Source: Mucilaginibacter sp. PPCGB 2223 (lineage in GTDB: Bacteria > Bacteroidota > Bacteroidia > Sphingobacteriales > Sphingobacteriaceae). Taken from it: 64,000 nt of DNA. A model generated the notes under the pieces. That model saw only the letters and a list, made by a program, of their open reading frames with translations, was not told the DNA's origin and did no database searches. The position numbers and the translations under genes are program-made. Numbering within the stretch: position 1 is the stretch's first letter; each line of letters starts with the position of its first letter. This document shows positions 1 to 7,924 of the stretch, piece after piece. The DNA is taken from positions 1-64,000 of the forward strand of contig NZ_MDJS01000006.1 of assembly GCF_001705515.1 (NCBI RefSeq), given 5' to 3'.

Positions 1-8
1 TGCCCGGG

Positions 9-36
9 AGTATCAAGTAGCAAGTATCGAGTATCA
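9..36. repeat. Heptamer array, unit AGTATCA
   Basis: Four consecutive 7-bp units are present: AGTATCA, AGTAGCA, AGTATCG, AGTATCA. It lies in non-coding DNA and shares its period, but not its sequence, with the arrays at 2454-2488 and 41436-41463. Confidence 0.75.
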
Positions 37-142
37 AGATGGGGGTGAGCAAGAAGGCGGAAGCATGAAGCGAGAAGCTTTTTTGAAGGATGGAACTGAA
101 AACATCGAAAATATGCTTACAATTTCCTCCCTGGCTGGGAGA

Positions 143-220
143 AGTCCGGAAATCGGAAAGTCGGGAAAGACCGAAAGTAAAAAGCATCTTGCGGACTTTC
201 GGACACCGGACTTTCGGACT
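143..220. repeat. Degenerate 7/8-bp array with inverted arms
   Basis: The right arm (193-220) repeats GGACTTTC, GGACACC, GGACTTTC, GGACT, which gives an 8-7-8 spacing of GGAC. The left arm (143-178) is a degenerate array of AGTCCGG/AAATCGG-type units. CCGAAAGT at 171-178 is complementary to ACTTTCGG at 195-202 and 210-217, so the array can fold into a hairpin. Confidence 0.6.
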
Positions 221-407
221 GAAACTGCGTTAGGGATGGCAGCGGATACCGGCCCGTGGCTAAGGCCTGTGCAGTATGAGCGTACAGCCCGGGCCGCAGG
301 CAACGCCCTTTAAAAATTCAAAAGGAAAAACTCAAAAGTCAAAATAACTTGCAAACGTCTCTGCCTGTGGGGTGCTGAAATAAGTTCAGGGCGGCTTTTT
401 GGTTTTC

Positions 408-420
408 TGTCAATTTGGCA
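408..420. promoter_or_regulatory. Imperfect palindrome upstream of htpG
   Basis: TGTCAATTTGGCA reads TG-x-CAA-T-TTG-x-CA, an inverted repeat around a central T, 77 bp before the htpG start. Its placement suggests an operator for heat-shock control. That role is inference; no known operator was matched with certainty. Confidence 0.3.
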
Positions 421-497
421 AAAAACGCCCCTTTGGAACAGGTATTGTTAGCCTTTACGCCGAACTATAGTAAACAAACAAATCCAAAATAATAACT

Positions 498-2381
498 ATG
501 CAAGAAAAAGGAACGATCTCGATACATACCGAGAACATTTTCCCGATCATCAAAAAGTTTTTATACTCCGATCATGAGATATTTTTGCGCGAGCTGGTGT
601 CGAACGCTGTCGACGCGACGCAAAAGATCAAGCGCCTGGCCTCGCTCGGGCAATACAACGGCGAACTGGGCAACCTGCAGGTTGAGGTAGCTTTCGACGA
701 AAAAGCAAAAACCATCACCATCAGCGATAATGGTTTGGGCATGACCGCCGAGGAGATCAAAAAGTACATCAACCAGATCGCTTTTTCGGGCGCTACCGAG
801 TTTATGGAGAAGTTTAAAGATGCCAAAGACGCGAACGAAATTATCGGCCGCTTTGGTTTAGGCTTCTACTCGGCATTTATGGTGGCCGATAAGGTGGAGA
901 TCCAAACCCTGTCGTACCAGGATGGCGCCGAAGCAGCCCGCTGGATTTGCGACGGCAGCACCGAATTCGAGATAACCGAAGGCAGCCGAACCACCCGCGG
1001 TACCGATGTAATACTGCACATCAACGCCGAAGGCGAGGAGTTTTTAGATAAGCACCGCCTGCAGGAGATACTGAACAAATACTGCAAGTTTTTGCCCGTG
1101 CCGATCAAATTCGGTACCGAAACCGAGCGCGAGCCTGATGGTGAAGACGAAGAGGGCAAACCGAAATATACCGAGGTTATTGTCGATAATATCATCAATA
1201 ATACCAACCCGATCTGGACCAAAGCGCCTTCGGAACTGATCGACCAGGATTACCTGGACTTTTATAAAGAACTTTATCCATTCTCGGAAGAGCCGTTGTT
1301 CTGGATTCACCTCAATGTGGATTATCCGTTTAACCTGACGGGCGTGCTATACTTCCCGAAAGTGAAGAACGACTTTGAGATCACTAAAAACAAGATCAAG
1401 CTCTTCAGCCGCCAGGTGTTCATTACCGATGAGGTGAAAGACATTGTGCCCGAATTCTTGATGCTGCTGCACGGCGTGATCGACAGCCCGGATATCCCGC
1501 TGAACGTATCGCGCAGCTTCCTGCAAGCCGACAGCAATGTTAAAAAGATCAACAACTACATCACCAAAAAGGTAGCCGATAAACTGGCAGAGCTGTTTAA
1601 GGCCGATCGTAAATCGTTCGAGGAAAAATGGAGCGATATCGGTTTGTTTGTGAAATACGGCATGATCAGCGAAGATAAGTTTTACGATAAAGCCAAAGAT
1701 TTTGCCCTGCTCACCAACACCGCCAACGAATTCTTTACTTTGGACGAATACCGCGAAAAGGTAAAAGCTACCCAAACCAATAAGGATGATACCGTAGTTT
1801 ACCTGTACACCAACGACCCGGCCAAACAGGATACCTTTATACAGAGCGCCAACAAAAAGGGTTACGATGTGCTGCTGATGAACTCGCCCATCGATAACCA
1901 TTTTGTGAGCCAACTGGAGCAGAAGCTCGAAAAAACAGCGGTAAAACGGGTGGATGCCGATGTGATCGATAAACTGATCAACAAAGCCGATACCCCGGCG
2001 CATGCGCTCACCGAAGAGCAATCGACTAAGGTTAAGGCGATCTTTGAAAAAGCGATCACCAAACCGAATATGAAGGTAGAGATCGAAAGCCTGAGCCCCG
2101 ATGAGTTACCGGTAACCGTTACCATGGACGAGTTTATGCGCCGGATGAAGGATATGGCCGCAATGGGCGGCGGTATGAGCTTTTATGGTTCGCTGCCCGA
2201 TAACTACAAGGTATCCATCAACGGCAACCACAAGCTGATCAGCCGCATATTAAACGACGAGAACGAAGAAGAACAAACGGCCCTGGCCCGCCAGGCTTTT
2301 GACCTGGCCCTGCTTTCGCAAGGGATGTTAACAGGCGCTGAGCTGACTGATTTTGTTAACCGGAGCGTTAATTTGATCTAA
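498..2381 (+). CDS. htpG: Molecular chaperone HtpG (Hsp90)
   Basis: This is the bacterial Hsp90, a cytoplasmic ATP-dependent dimeric chaperone for late folding of client proteins. At 627 residues it has normal full length. The N-terminal GHKL ATPase motifs are intact: E32 and N36 in the RELVSNAVDA segment, D77 in ISDNG, and the glycine-rich lid GRFGLGF at 117-123. The middle and C-terminal dimerisation domains follow without interruption. It stands alone and ends in a strong hairpin terminator, facing the M13 peptidase gene. An imperfect palindrome 77 bp upstream may serve in its regulation. The ATG follows an A-rich leader without a Shine-Dalgarno sequence, which is usual for Bacteroidota. 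Confidence 0.98.
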   Translation: MQEKGTISIHTENIFPIIKKFLYSDHEIFLRELVSNAVDATQKIKRLASLGQYNGELGNLQVEVAFDEKAKTITISDNGLGMTAEEIKKYINQIAFSGATEFMEKFKDAKDANEIIGRFGLGFYSAFMVADKVEIQTLSYQDGAEAARWICDGSTEFEITEGSRTTRGTDVILHINAEGEEFLDKHRLQEILNKYCKFLPVPIKFGTETEREPDGEDEEGKPKYTEVIVDNIINNTNPIWTKAPSELIDQDYLDFYKELYPFSEEPLFWIHLNVDYPFNLTGVLYFPKVKNDFEITKNKIKLFSRQVFITDEVKDIVPEFLMLLHGVIDSPDIPLNVSRSFLQADSNVKKINNYITKKVADKLAELFKADRKSFEEKWSDIGLFVKYGMISEDKFYDKAKDFALLTNTANEFFTLDEYREKVKATQTNKDDTVVYLYTNDPAKQDTFIQSANKKGYDVLLMNSPIDNHFVSQLEQKLEKTAVKRVDADVIDKLINKADTPAHALTEEQSTKVKAIFEKAITKPNMKVEIESLSPDELPVTVTMDEFMRRMKDMAAMGGGMSFYGSLPDNYKVSINGNHKLISRILNDENEEEQTALARQAFDLALLSQGMLTGAELTDFVNRSVNLI

Positions 2382-2400
2382 ACAGAATTAGATATAGAGT

Positions 2401-2436
2401 AAAACAGCCCCGGCTTTTAAAGCCAGGGCTGTTTTT
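2401..2436 (+). terminator. Rho-independent terminator of htpG
   Basis: CAGCCC (2405-2410) plus GGCT (2412-2415) pair with AGCC (2422-2424 region) and GGGCTG (2426-2431), and T5 follows. The A-rich 5' flank gives a U-run on the other strand too, so it may also stop the opposing M13 peptidase transcript. Confidence 0.85.
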
Positions 2437-2453
2437 ATGAAGCATCATTCGTC

Positions 2454-2488
2454 GACTCGAGACTTTAGACTCAAGACTCCGGACTAAT
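2454..2488. repeat. Heptamer array, unit GACTCnn
   Basis: Five consecutive 7-bp units begin with GACT: GACTCGA, GACTTTA, GACTCAA, GACTCCG, GACTAAT. The array fills the gap between the htpG terminator and the 3' end of the M13 peptidase gene. Confidence 0.75.
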
Positions 2489-2491
2489 TCC

Positions 2492-4534
2492 CTACCACAC
2501 TGCTACGCGCTCGGCTTCAGGGCGGTAAAGCTTGTCGCCGGGCTTAACATCGAAGGCTTTGTAAAAAGCTTCCATGTTTGACAGCGGGCCGTTTACACGG
2601 TACATTTCGGGCGAGTGCGGGTCGCTGCTGATACGCATACGCATGGTCTCGTCGCGGTCCTTAAGGCGCCATACCTGTGCGAACGACAGGAAGAAACGCT
2701 GATCGGGCGTAAGGCCGTCGATCTTGGTATCGCCTTTACCCTGCGGCGTGTTCTTGAACGCCTGGTAAGCAATGGCTATACCGCCAATGTCGGCCATGTT
2801 CTCGCCGGTGGTCAGGCTGCCGTTAACGTGCAAGCCATTTAACACGGTGTAAGCATCGTATTGTTTAACCACCACTTGCACGCGTTCTTTGAATTTTTTG
2901 TTGTCGTCGGCGGTCCACCAGTTTTTCAGGTTGCCATCTTTATCGTATTGTGCGCCCTGGTCGTCAAAACCATGGGTCATTTCGTGGCCGATTACTGCGC
3001 CTATAGCGCCGTAGTTGATGGCGTCGTCGGCATCCTTATCAAAGAACGGGAACTGCAGGATACCTGCCGGGAACACGATCTCGTTGAACGATGGGTTGTA
3101 GTAAGCGTTCACGGTTGGCGGCGTCATGCCCCATTCGGTACGGTCGACCGGTTTGCTCAGTTTGTTGATCATCTCCTTATAATCGTGTTTGGCTATTGAT
3201 TGCTGGTTGGCAAAGTAGGTTGCCTTGTTGATGGTTACGTCGTCGTACTTTTTCCACTTGTCGGGATAGCCTATCTTTTTGGTAAAGGCCGCCAGTTTTT
3301 CTTCAGCTTTCTTTTTGGTTTCGGCGCTCATCCATGGGTTTTTCTCAATGCGGTCCTTATAAACAGCCTGCAGGTTGTTCACCAGGTCGAGCATGCGTTT
3401 TTTAGCGTCGGGAGTAAAGTATTTTTCAACGTATACCTGGCCAAGCAGTTCGCCTAAGCCATTATCAACGCTCGATACCATCGATTTCCAGCGTGGTTTA
3501 GGCACTTTCTGGCCGCTCATGGTCTTACCCCAGAACTCGAAACGGGCATCGCGGAAAGCTTTGCTCAGGTAAGGGGCCGAGCCATTCAGCTCGCCGAATT
3601 TCATTTCGGTTTTCCAGGCGTCTATCGGCTGGCTTTTCAGCAAACCATCCAATGCTACATAATACTTAGGCTGGCCAACCAAAATAGTATCGGTTTTGGC
3701 GCCAAGGCGGTTCAGGACGTCTTTCAGGTCGATATCCGGCACCTGTTTCTGAAAATCGGCAACGGCAAATTTGTTGTAGTTTTTAACCGGGTCGCGCAGT
3801 TCAACCGGGGTCGAGTGCGATTTGGCTATCTCGGTTTCCAACTTCAGCACCGCATCGGCGTTTTTTGCTGCAGTTGCGGCATCAACACCGGCAAGCGTAA
3901 AGAGCTTGGTGGCATATTTCACAAATTCGGCGCGGATCTTCACGCTCGCGCTATCTGTTTTAAAGTAGTAATCGCGGTTAGGCAGGGTTAAGCCCGACTG
4001 GCCGAACTGCGCGGCATTTTTGGTGCTGATCTTGTCGTCGGGCGCAACTGCGAACCCGAACAGAAAGCCGTCGCCGGTTTTGAAACCATCAGCCGAAAGC
4101 GCTATGAGGCCTTTGTAATCTTTTACCGCATCAATTTGGGCAAAGATGGGCTTCAACGGGTCGGAGCCTAATTTTTCTATCGATACGGTATCCATGCCGC
4201 TGGTGTAGTAATCGGCTACCTTTTGCTCGTTCGATCCATCAGGGTTGCTATGCGAAGAAAGGTCTTCCAGTATCTGGTGAAGGTTTTTCTGGTTATCATC
4301 GTACAGTGTGTAAAATGAGCCCCAACCGGTTTGCGATGCCGGTATTTCGGTATTTTTCATCCATTTACCATTGGCATACAAAAAAAAGTTGTCGCCGGGT
4401 TTAACGGTGGTATCCATACCGCTTTTGTCGAAAAATACAGTCCGGGCAGGAGCAGAATCTGTACTGGTTTTGTTTTTGCACGACACGGCAAGGGCTAATG
4501 GGATTGCCAGCCACACAGAGGATCTTGTTTTCAT
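2492..4534 (-). CDS. M13 family metallopeptidase lipoprotein (PepO/neprilysin-like)
   Basis: This is a zinc endopeptidase of family M13, which cleaves oligopeptides in the periplasm or at the cell surface. The N-terminus is a lipoprotein signal ending in LAVSC with the lipidated cysteine at residue 19. The zinc motif HEMTH lies at 517-521 and the second motif ENMAD supplies the third ligand E578 and D582. The protein ends in the family hallmark VW. Its 680 residues match the family length, with the N-terminal M13 domain before the catalytic one. It is monocistronic, convergent with htpG, and has its own housekeeping-type promoter at 4561-4591. Its natural substrates cannot be read from the sequence. 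Confidence 0.95.
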   Translation of the reverse strand: MKTRSSVWLAIPLALAVSCKNKTSTDSAPARTVFFDKSGMDTTVKPGDNFFLYANGKWMKNTEIPASQTGWGSFYTLYDDNQKNLHQILEDLSSHSNPDGSNEQKVADYYTSGMDTVSIEKLGSDPLKPIFAQIDAVKDYKGLIALSADGFKTGDGFLFGFAVAPDDKISTKNAAQFGQSGLTLPNRDYYFKTDSASVKIRAEFVKYATKLFTLAGVDAATAAKNADAVLKLETEIAKSHSTPVELRDPVKNYNKFAVADFQKQVPDIDLKDVLNRLGAKTDTILVGQPKYYVALDGLLKSQPIDAWKTEMKFGELNGSAPYLSKAFRDARFEFWGKTMSGQKVPKPRWKSMVSSVDNGLGELLGQVYVEKYFTPDAKKRMLDLVNNLQAVYKDRIEKNPWMSAETKKKAEEKLAAFTKKIGYPDKWKKYDDVTINKATYFANQQSIAKHDYKEMINKLSKPVDRTEWGMTPPTVNAYYNPSFNEIVFPAGILQFPFFDKDADDAINYGAIGAVIGHEMTHGFDDQGAQYDKDGNLKNWWTADDNKKFKERVQVVVKQYDAYTVLNGLHVNGSLTTGENMADIGGIAIAYQAFKNTPQGKGDTKIDGLTPDQRFFLSFAQVWRLKDRDETMRMRISSDPHSPEMYRVNGPLSNMEAFYKAFDVKPGDKLYRPEAERVAVW

Positions 4535-4560
4535 GAAATAATGATTTAATCAGTTTTTTT

Positions 4561-4591
4561 GAAAGTTAGAGATTATATTTCTGAAAGCCAA
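4561..4591 (-). promoter_or_regulatory. Housekeeping (SigABfr-type) promoter of the M13 peptidase
   Basis: On the minus strand TTG (4591-4589) is followed by 20 bp and TAACTTTC (4568-4561). This matches the Bacteroidota TTG/TAnnTTTG consensus except for the last base. It lies about 27 bp before the start codon. Confidence 0.5.
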
Positions 4592-4679
4592 AACCGGCAT
4601 CGTTAAAAGGTGATTTTCACACATCAATAAAACAAAATATTGCTATAGTTTCAATCTGTTTTTTTGTGACGCCTAAATT

Positions 4680-4708
4680 CAGGTGCCAGGCAACTATACC
4701 GGCACCTG
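4680..4708. promoter_or_regulatory. Inverted repeat bracketing the -35 of the 4733 gene
   Basis: CAGGTGCC (4680-4687) and GGCACCTG (4701-4708) form a perfect 8-bp inverted repeat with a 13-bp centre. The centre contains most of the GGCAAC -35 element at 4689-4694. It could be an operator controlling the first gene of the polysaccharide locus. That role is inferred from position. Confidence 0.45.
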
Positions 4709-4717
4709 CAGCGTAAT
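4689..4717 (+). promoter_or_regulatory. ECF-type promoter P1 (GGCAAC-N17-CGTAAT)
   Basis: GGCAAC (4689-4694), 17 bp, then CGTAAT (4712-4717). The -10 ends 15 bp before the ATG at 4733, so the leader must be very short. This is one of eight sites with identical spacing in the 4.7-27.4 kb region. Confidence 0.75.
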
Positions 4718-4732
4718 TCCTGTAATAAATTG

Positions 4733-5785
4733 ATGAACGAGCGCAAAACATTGGTGATACTGAGCCCCGGCTTCCCCGAAAACGAGGCCGATACTACGTG
4801 CATGCCGTTTAGCCAGGTGTTTGTGCGCGGGCTTAAGCAAAGCTATCCGCAACTCAATATCGTGATTGTTGCGTTCGAATATCCGTTCAAAAAATCGTCT
4901 TACAGCTGGGAAGGTATACCTGTGATAGCTTTGGGCGGCAAGAACCGCAGCCGTTTATACCGCTGGGCCAACTGGACGCGTGTATGGAAAACGCTGACCA
5001 GGCTTAATAAGCAATACCAGGTTATCGGTTTGCTGAGCTTTTGGTTTGACGAATGCGCTTTTGTGGGCCATCATTTTGCGCGCAGGCACAGGCTTAAGCA
5101 CTTTAGCTGGATGCTGGGCCAGGATGCGCGGCCGGGCAACCGGTATTTCAGATGGATAAGGCCCCAGAGCGGATCGCTCATCGCTTTATCCGATTTTGTA
5201 GCGCAACAGGTATTGGATAATTACGGCATTTTACCGGCCAATACCATCACTACGGGTATAGATGTTTCGTTATTTAAACCTGGCGCCGGGCAGCGCGATA
5301 TCGATATCCTGGGTGCCGGGTCGCTGATCCCGCTAAAGCAATATGATGTTTTTATCGATGTGGTAAAATTCATGAAAGAATTCATACCTGATATTAACAC
5401 CGTTATTTGTGGCAAAGGGCCCGAAAAAGAACGGCTGCAAACACTCATCAGGCAAAACAGGCTTGAAGGCAATATTACCTTGCGGGATGAGGTGCCGCAT
5501 GCCGAAGTACTCTCGCTGATGCAGCGCTCGAAGGTGTTTTTGCATACCTCGTCGTACGAAGGGTTCGCTGCAGTGTTCCAGGAGGCTTTGTACGCCGGGG
5601 CACAGGTGGTTTCGTTTGTTAAACCTATGGCCGGCAGGATCGAACACCTTCACCCGGTTAGCGATTTAGTTGAAATGTGCCATAAGTTACTGGATATATT
5701 CGACGCGGCAGAGCCCGATCACGAGCCTGTACTGGCTTACCCCATTCAAAAAACGGCAAGCAGCATTATGCAGTTATACGCGTAA
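4733..5785 (+). CDS. Glycosyltransferase family 4 protein
   Basis: This is a retaining GT-B fold glycosyltransferase that would transfer a sugar from a nucleotide donor to a growing polysaccharide repeat unit at the cytoplasmic membrane face. The C-terminal half carries the GT4 EX7E motif in EGFAAVFQEALYAG, preceded by the donor-site GKGPEKERL segment. At about 350 residues it is a normal short GT4. An upstream TTG at 4730 is in frame, but the ATG at 4733 is preferred. It is the only gene of its unit, is driven by P1, and overlaps the 3' end of the convergent GT4 gene by 12 bp. Donor and acceptor sugars are unknown. Confidence 0.88.
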   Translation: MNERKTLVILSPGFPENEADTTCMPFSQVFVRGLKQSYPQLNIVIVAFEYPFKKSSYSWEGIPVIALGGKNRSRLYRWANWTRVWKTLTRLNKQYQVIGLLSFWFDECAFVGHHFARRHRLKHFSWMLGQDARPGNRYFRWIRPQSGSLIALSDFVAQQVLDNYGILPANTITTGIDVSLFKPGAGQRDIDILGAGSLIPLKQYDVFIDVVKFMKEFIPDINTVICGKGPEKERLQTLIRQNRLEGNITLRDEVPHAEVLSLMQRSKVFLHTSSYEGFAAVFQEALYAGAQVVSFVKPMAGRIEHLHPVSDLVEMCHKLLDIFDAAEPDHEPVLAYPIQKTASSIMQLYA

Positions 5786-6880
5786 ACCGGCGGCAATCGC
5801 TTCAAACTTTCCGGCTATCGCTTCGAACGAGAGGTGCGACTCAAAAAACGCCAGCACTTTTTCGCGTTCGGCAGTCATATCCAGCCGTTCTGTTTTGGCC
5901 AGGGCCGCCAGTAACTGTTGCTGGTTGCCTGCCTCGTACAGCAGTCCTGTCCGGCCATCGCCGGTCATGGCCCTGAACGAGAAAATATTGGTCAGGATGG
6001 GTACGCACCCGCAGCTCATAGCCTCGCAAACGGCTGTACCGCTGCCTTCATAGTGCGAACCGGATACCATGAAATCGGCGCTGTTGTACCAGTAAAGCAA
6101 TTCGTCGTGGGGCTTTTTACCAACAAGAGTTACCGTATTGCCATTTGAGTGGATGTTGAGGATGGTTTTTATGTCGTTCAGCAATTCTTCGGTATGGTAG
6201 ATCATGTACAACCTGGCGCGGGGGCAGCTATCGGTAAACCGCAAAAAGGCCTTTACTACATTTAGCGGATCTTTATTATGATCAAGACGGCCTACCCATA
6301 AAAAAGACGGGTCGCCTGTCATCCCGGTTTTTGTCCTGGCAAGCGACGGGTCTATGGGGTAAAAGCCGGATGATATTTCCATCACCTCGTGGATTTTTTT
6401 TGCCGAAGCCAGGTTACCGCGTTTTACCCAATCCATGCCCATCGTTTTTGAGGCAAACAGGTAAGCGCCTATATAACGGTCGGCCAGCCTTTGCAATACT
6501 TTTCGTATGCCGGACGATGGCTTTTCGGCATGGTTCTGGGCCATGATCTTAACATTCCGCGGAAGCGAAAAACGCAATTGAATAACTTGCAGCGGGTTAT
6601 GCAGTCCGTGTACCACCACAATATCCGGGTTTAAACCTTTAAGCAACTGATGCAGCTTTCGCGGAAAGTGCCGGCTGCGGGCGCCAAAGTTTACAAATTG
6701 GTATTGCACACCGTTTACCTCGCACGTATAATTGTCGCCGATCTGCTTGATGCGGATCACCTCGTGATTGTTTTTAGCCAGGCACGAAAGTATACCAACA
6801 TACCCCCCGATCTGATCGAACCAGGCATCGGGTTCTTTAAAACCGGGGTCGTAACTGTAGCTTACAAAAACAAATTTCAT
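5774..6880 (-). CDS. Glycosyltransferase family 4 protein
   Basis: This is a GT-B, GT4-type glycosyltransferase. The N-terminal acceptor domain begins at MKFVFVSYSYDPGF. The C-terminal donor domain has WVGRLDHNKDP and an EX7E motif in EGSGTAVCEAMSCG. An upstream in-frame ATG (6886) would lie at or before the predicted transcription start of promoter P2, so the ATG at 6880 is preferred. It converges on another GT4 gene with a 12-bp overlap and is divergent from the flavin-reductase-like gene at 7004. The shared 120-bp gap contains the back-to-back promoters P2 and P3. It is probably one of the sugar-adding enzymes of the polysaccharide locus; specificity is unknown. Confidence 0.88.
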   Translation of the reverse strand: MKFVFVSYSYDPGFKEPDAWFDQIGGYVGILSCLAKNNHEVIRIKQIGDNYTCEVNGVQYQFVNFGARSRHFPRKLHQLLKGLNPDIVVVHGLHNPLQVIQLRFSLPRNVKIMAQNHAEKPSSGIRKVLQRLADRYIGAYLFASKTMGMDWVKRGNLASAKKIHEVMEISSGFYPIDPSLARTKTGMTGDPSFLWVGRLDHNKDPLNVVKAFLRFTDSCPRARLYMIYHTEELLNDIKTILNIHSNGNTVTLVGKKPHDELLYWYNSADFMVSGSHYEGSGTAVCEAMSCGCVPILTNIFSFRAMTGDGRTGLLYEAGNQQQLLAALAKTERLDMTAEREKVLAFFESHLSFEAIAGKFEAIAAGLRV

Positions 6881-6890
6881 AATCATTAGG

Positions 6891-6919
6891 ATTACCGTTT
6901 TTATATAGCAATGGTTGCC
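6891..6919 (-). promoter_or_regulatory. ECF-type promoter P2 (GGCAAC-N17-GGTAAT)
   Basis: On the minus strand GGCAAC (6919-6914), 17 bp, then GGTAAT (6896-6891). It differs from the consensus CGTAAT at one base and continues CC like P5. It faces the GT4 gene starting at 6880 with only about 10 bp between the -10 and the ATG. Confidence 0.65.
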
Positions 6920-6948
6920 TCCGCCAAAAGCTAATTACCGACCGGCAA

Positions 6949-6977
6949 AGCAACCATAGCCTGCTCCCAACCGTAAT
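6949..6977 (+). promoter_or_regulatory. ECF-type promoter P3 (AGCAAC-N17-CGTAAT)
   Basis: AGCAAC (6949-6954), 17 bp, then CGTAAT (6972-6977), 26 bp before the ATG at 7004. It sits back to back with P2. Confidence 0.72.
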
Positions 6978-7003
6978 CTAAATAAAATGGCCGGATTGAA
7001 TTT

Positions 7004-7924
7004 ATGATAGGATTGCTGATCAAAAGCTTATTTTTTGAACCCGGTGCGGTACGGACCTTTTTTGTAACGCGCCTGCGCGAGGCCGATATCGGCGAACGGG
7101 TTTTTTTAGAGAGCCGGGGTGCCTGTATCGATGTAACCAACCGGCACAGCATGATCTGCCTCGATCCGTTTTGTATTGCGGTATGGCTGCCTCCGGACCA
7201 GGCGCCGGCATTGCACACGCAGCAGGTAAACATTCAATTTAGGCAGGAGAAAAAGTGTAATGCCGAAATGCGCGTAACACGCATAGAAGAATTACCTGCC
7301 GGTAACGGGCGGCTGTTGTTATACCGGCTCGAAAGTGTAAAGAACCACCAATTAACGGCGCTGCACCGGCTGGCGCTGTTCGGCTATTTTTTACGGTCGA
7401 AAACAAACACCTATCAAAGCCGACGCGTGATCAGCTCGCTATACTCGTACCCCAGGCAAATCATTATGGTTTCGTACCAGGATAACGATTATTACAACAT
7501 CTTCCCGATGGATATCCAGGGGTATATCCCCGAGGCAGGCCTGCAGCTTTTGGGCCTGCGTACCACCAATATAACGCTCGATAAAATTCTGGCTGCTAAA
7601 AAGGTAGTGATCTGCGATACCGATAAGATCGACCTGGAAACGGTGTACCGGTTAGGGAAACACGGCAGTAAATCGCCAACAAAAAAACAGGATATGCCTT
7701 TTGATATCAGCGATAGCGAGATATTCGGCTTCCCGGTTCCGGCAACGGCGGCATCTTATAAAGAGCTTGAGATCATAGGGCACCGCAAAATGGGATACCA
7801 CATGCTATTGCTGGGTAAGGTGGCTAACCAGAAGGTCATCACGCCCGATGCTGCATCGTTGTATCACGTAGGTTTTCTGCAGTTTCAAAAAAGCAACTAT
7901 CAAAAAATAGATGGATTATACTAA
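7004..7924 (+). CDS. Flavin reductase-like (FMN-binding split-barrel) protein
   Basis: The central and C-terminal part (from about residue 145) resembles the flavin reductase-like FMN-binding split-barrel fold. It has a PRQIIMVSYQDNDYYNIFPMDIQG strand pair, a segment ending in KVVICD, and a final GYHMLLLGKV strand where family members have H-x-L-x-x-G-x-V. The N-terminal 140 residues look like an extra domain that I do not recognise. If functional it would bind FMN and supply reduced flavin or oxidise a substrate. No membrane segment is seen. It is monocistronic under P3 and converges on the amidohydrolase gene with a 9-bp overlap. An assignment by fold only; substrate unknown. Confidence 0.6.
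   Translation: MIGLLIKSLFFEPGAVRTFFVTRLREADIGERVFLESRGACIDVTNRHSMICLDPFCIAVWLPPDQAPALHTQQVNIQFRQEKKCNAEMRVTRIEELPAGNGRLLLYRLESVKNHQLTALHRLALFGYFLRSKTNTYQSRRVISSLYSYPRQIIMVSYQDNDYYNIFPMDIQGYIPEAGLQLLGLRTTNITLDKILAAKKVVICDTDKIDLETVYRLGKHGSKSPTKKQDMPFDISDSEIFGFPVPATAASYKELEIIGHRKMGYHMLLLGKVANQKVITPDAASLYHVGFLQFQKSNYQKIDGLY

Larger units (their letters stand above)
1..497. other. Gene-free stretch upstream of htpG with repeat arrays
   Basis: I see no convincing gene here. The short open frames across 34-313 are built from repeat sequence. The stretch holds a 4 x 7-bp array at 9-36, a degenerate 7/8-bp array with inverted arms at 143-220, and an imperfect palindrome at 408-420 that may be an htpG operator. 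No clear TAnnTTTG promoter could be placed for htpG. Confidence 0.6.

Noticed and set aside
65..313. 82-residue plus-strand open frame upstream of htpG (and an 89-residue minus-strand frame)
   Set aside because: It runs across repeat arrays, has low-complexity repeat-derived codons and resembles no protein I know.
1347..2021. 224-residue minus-strand open frame inside htpG
   Set aside because: It is a shadow of the conserved htpG reading frame, with no motif of its own.
4730..4732. TTG start for the GT4 gene
   Set aside because: An ATG follows immediately, and the promoter P1 leaves little room for a leader.
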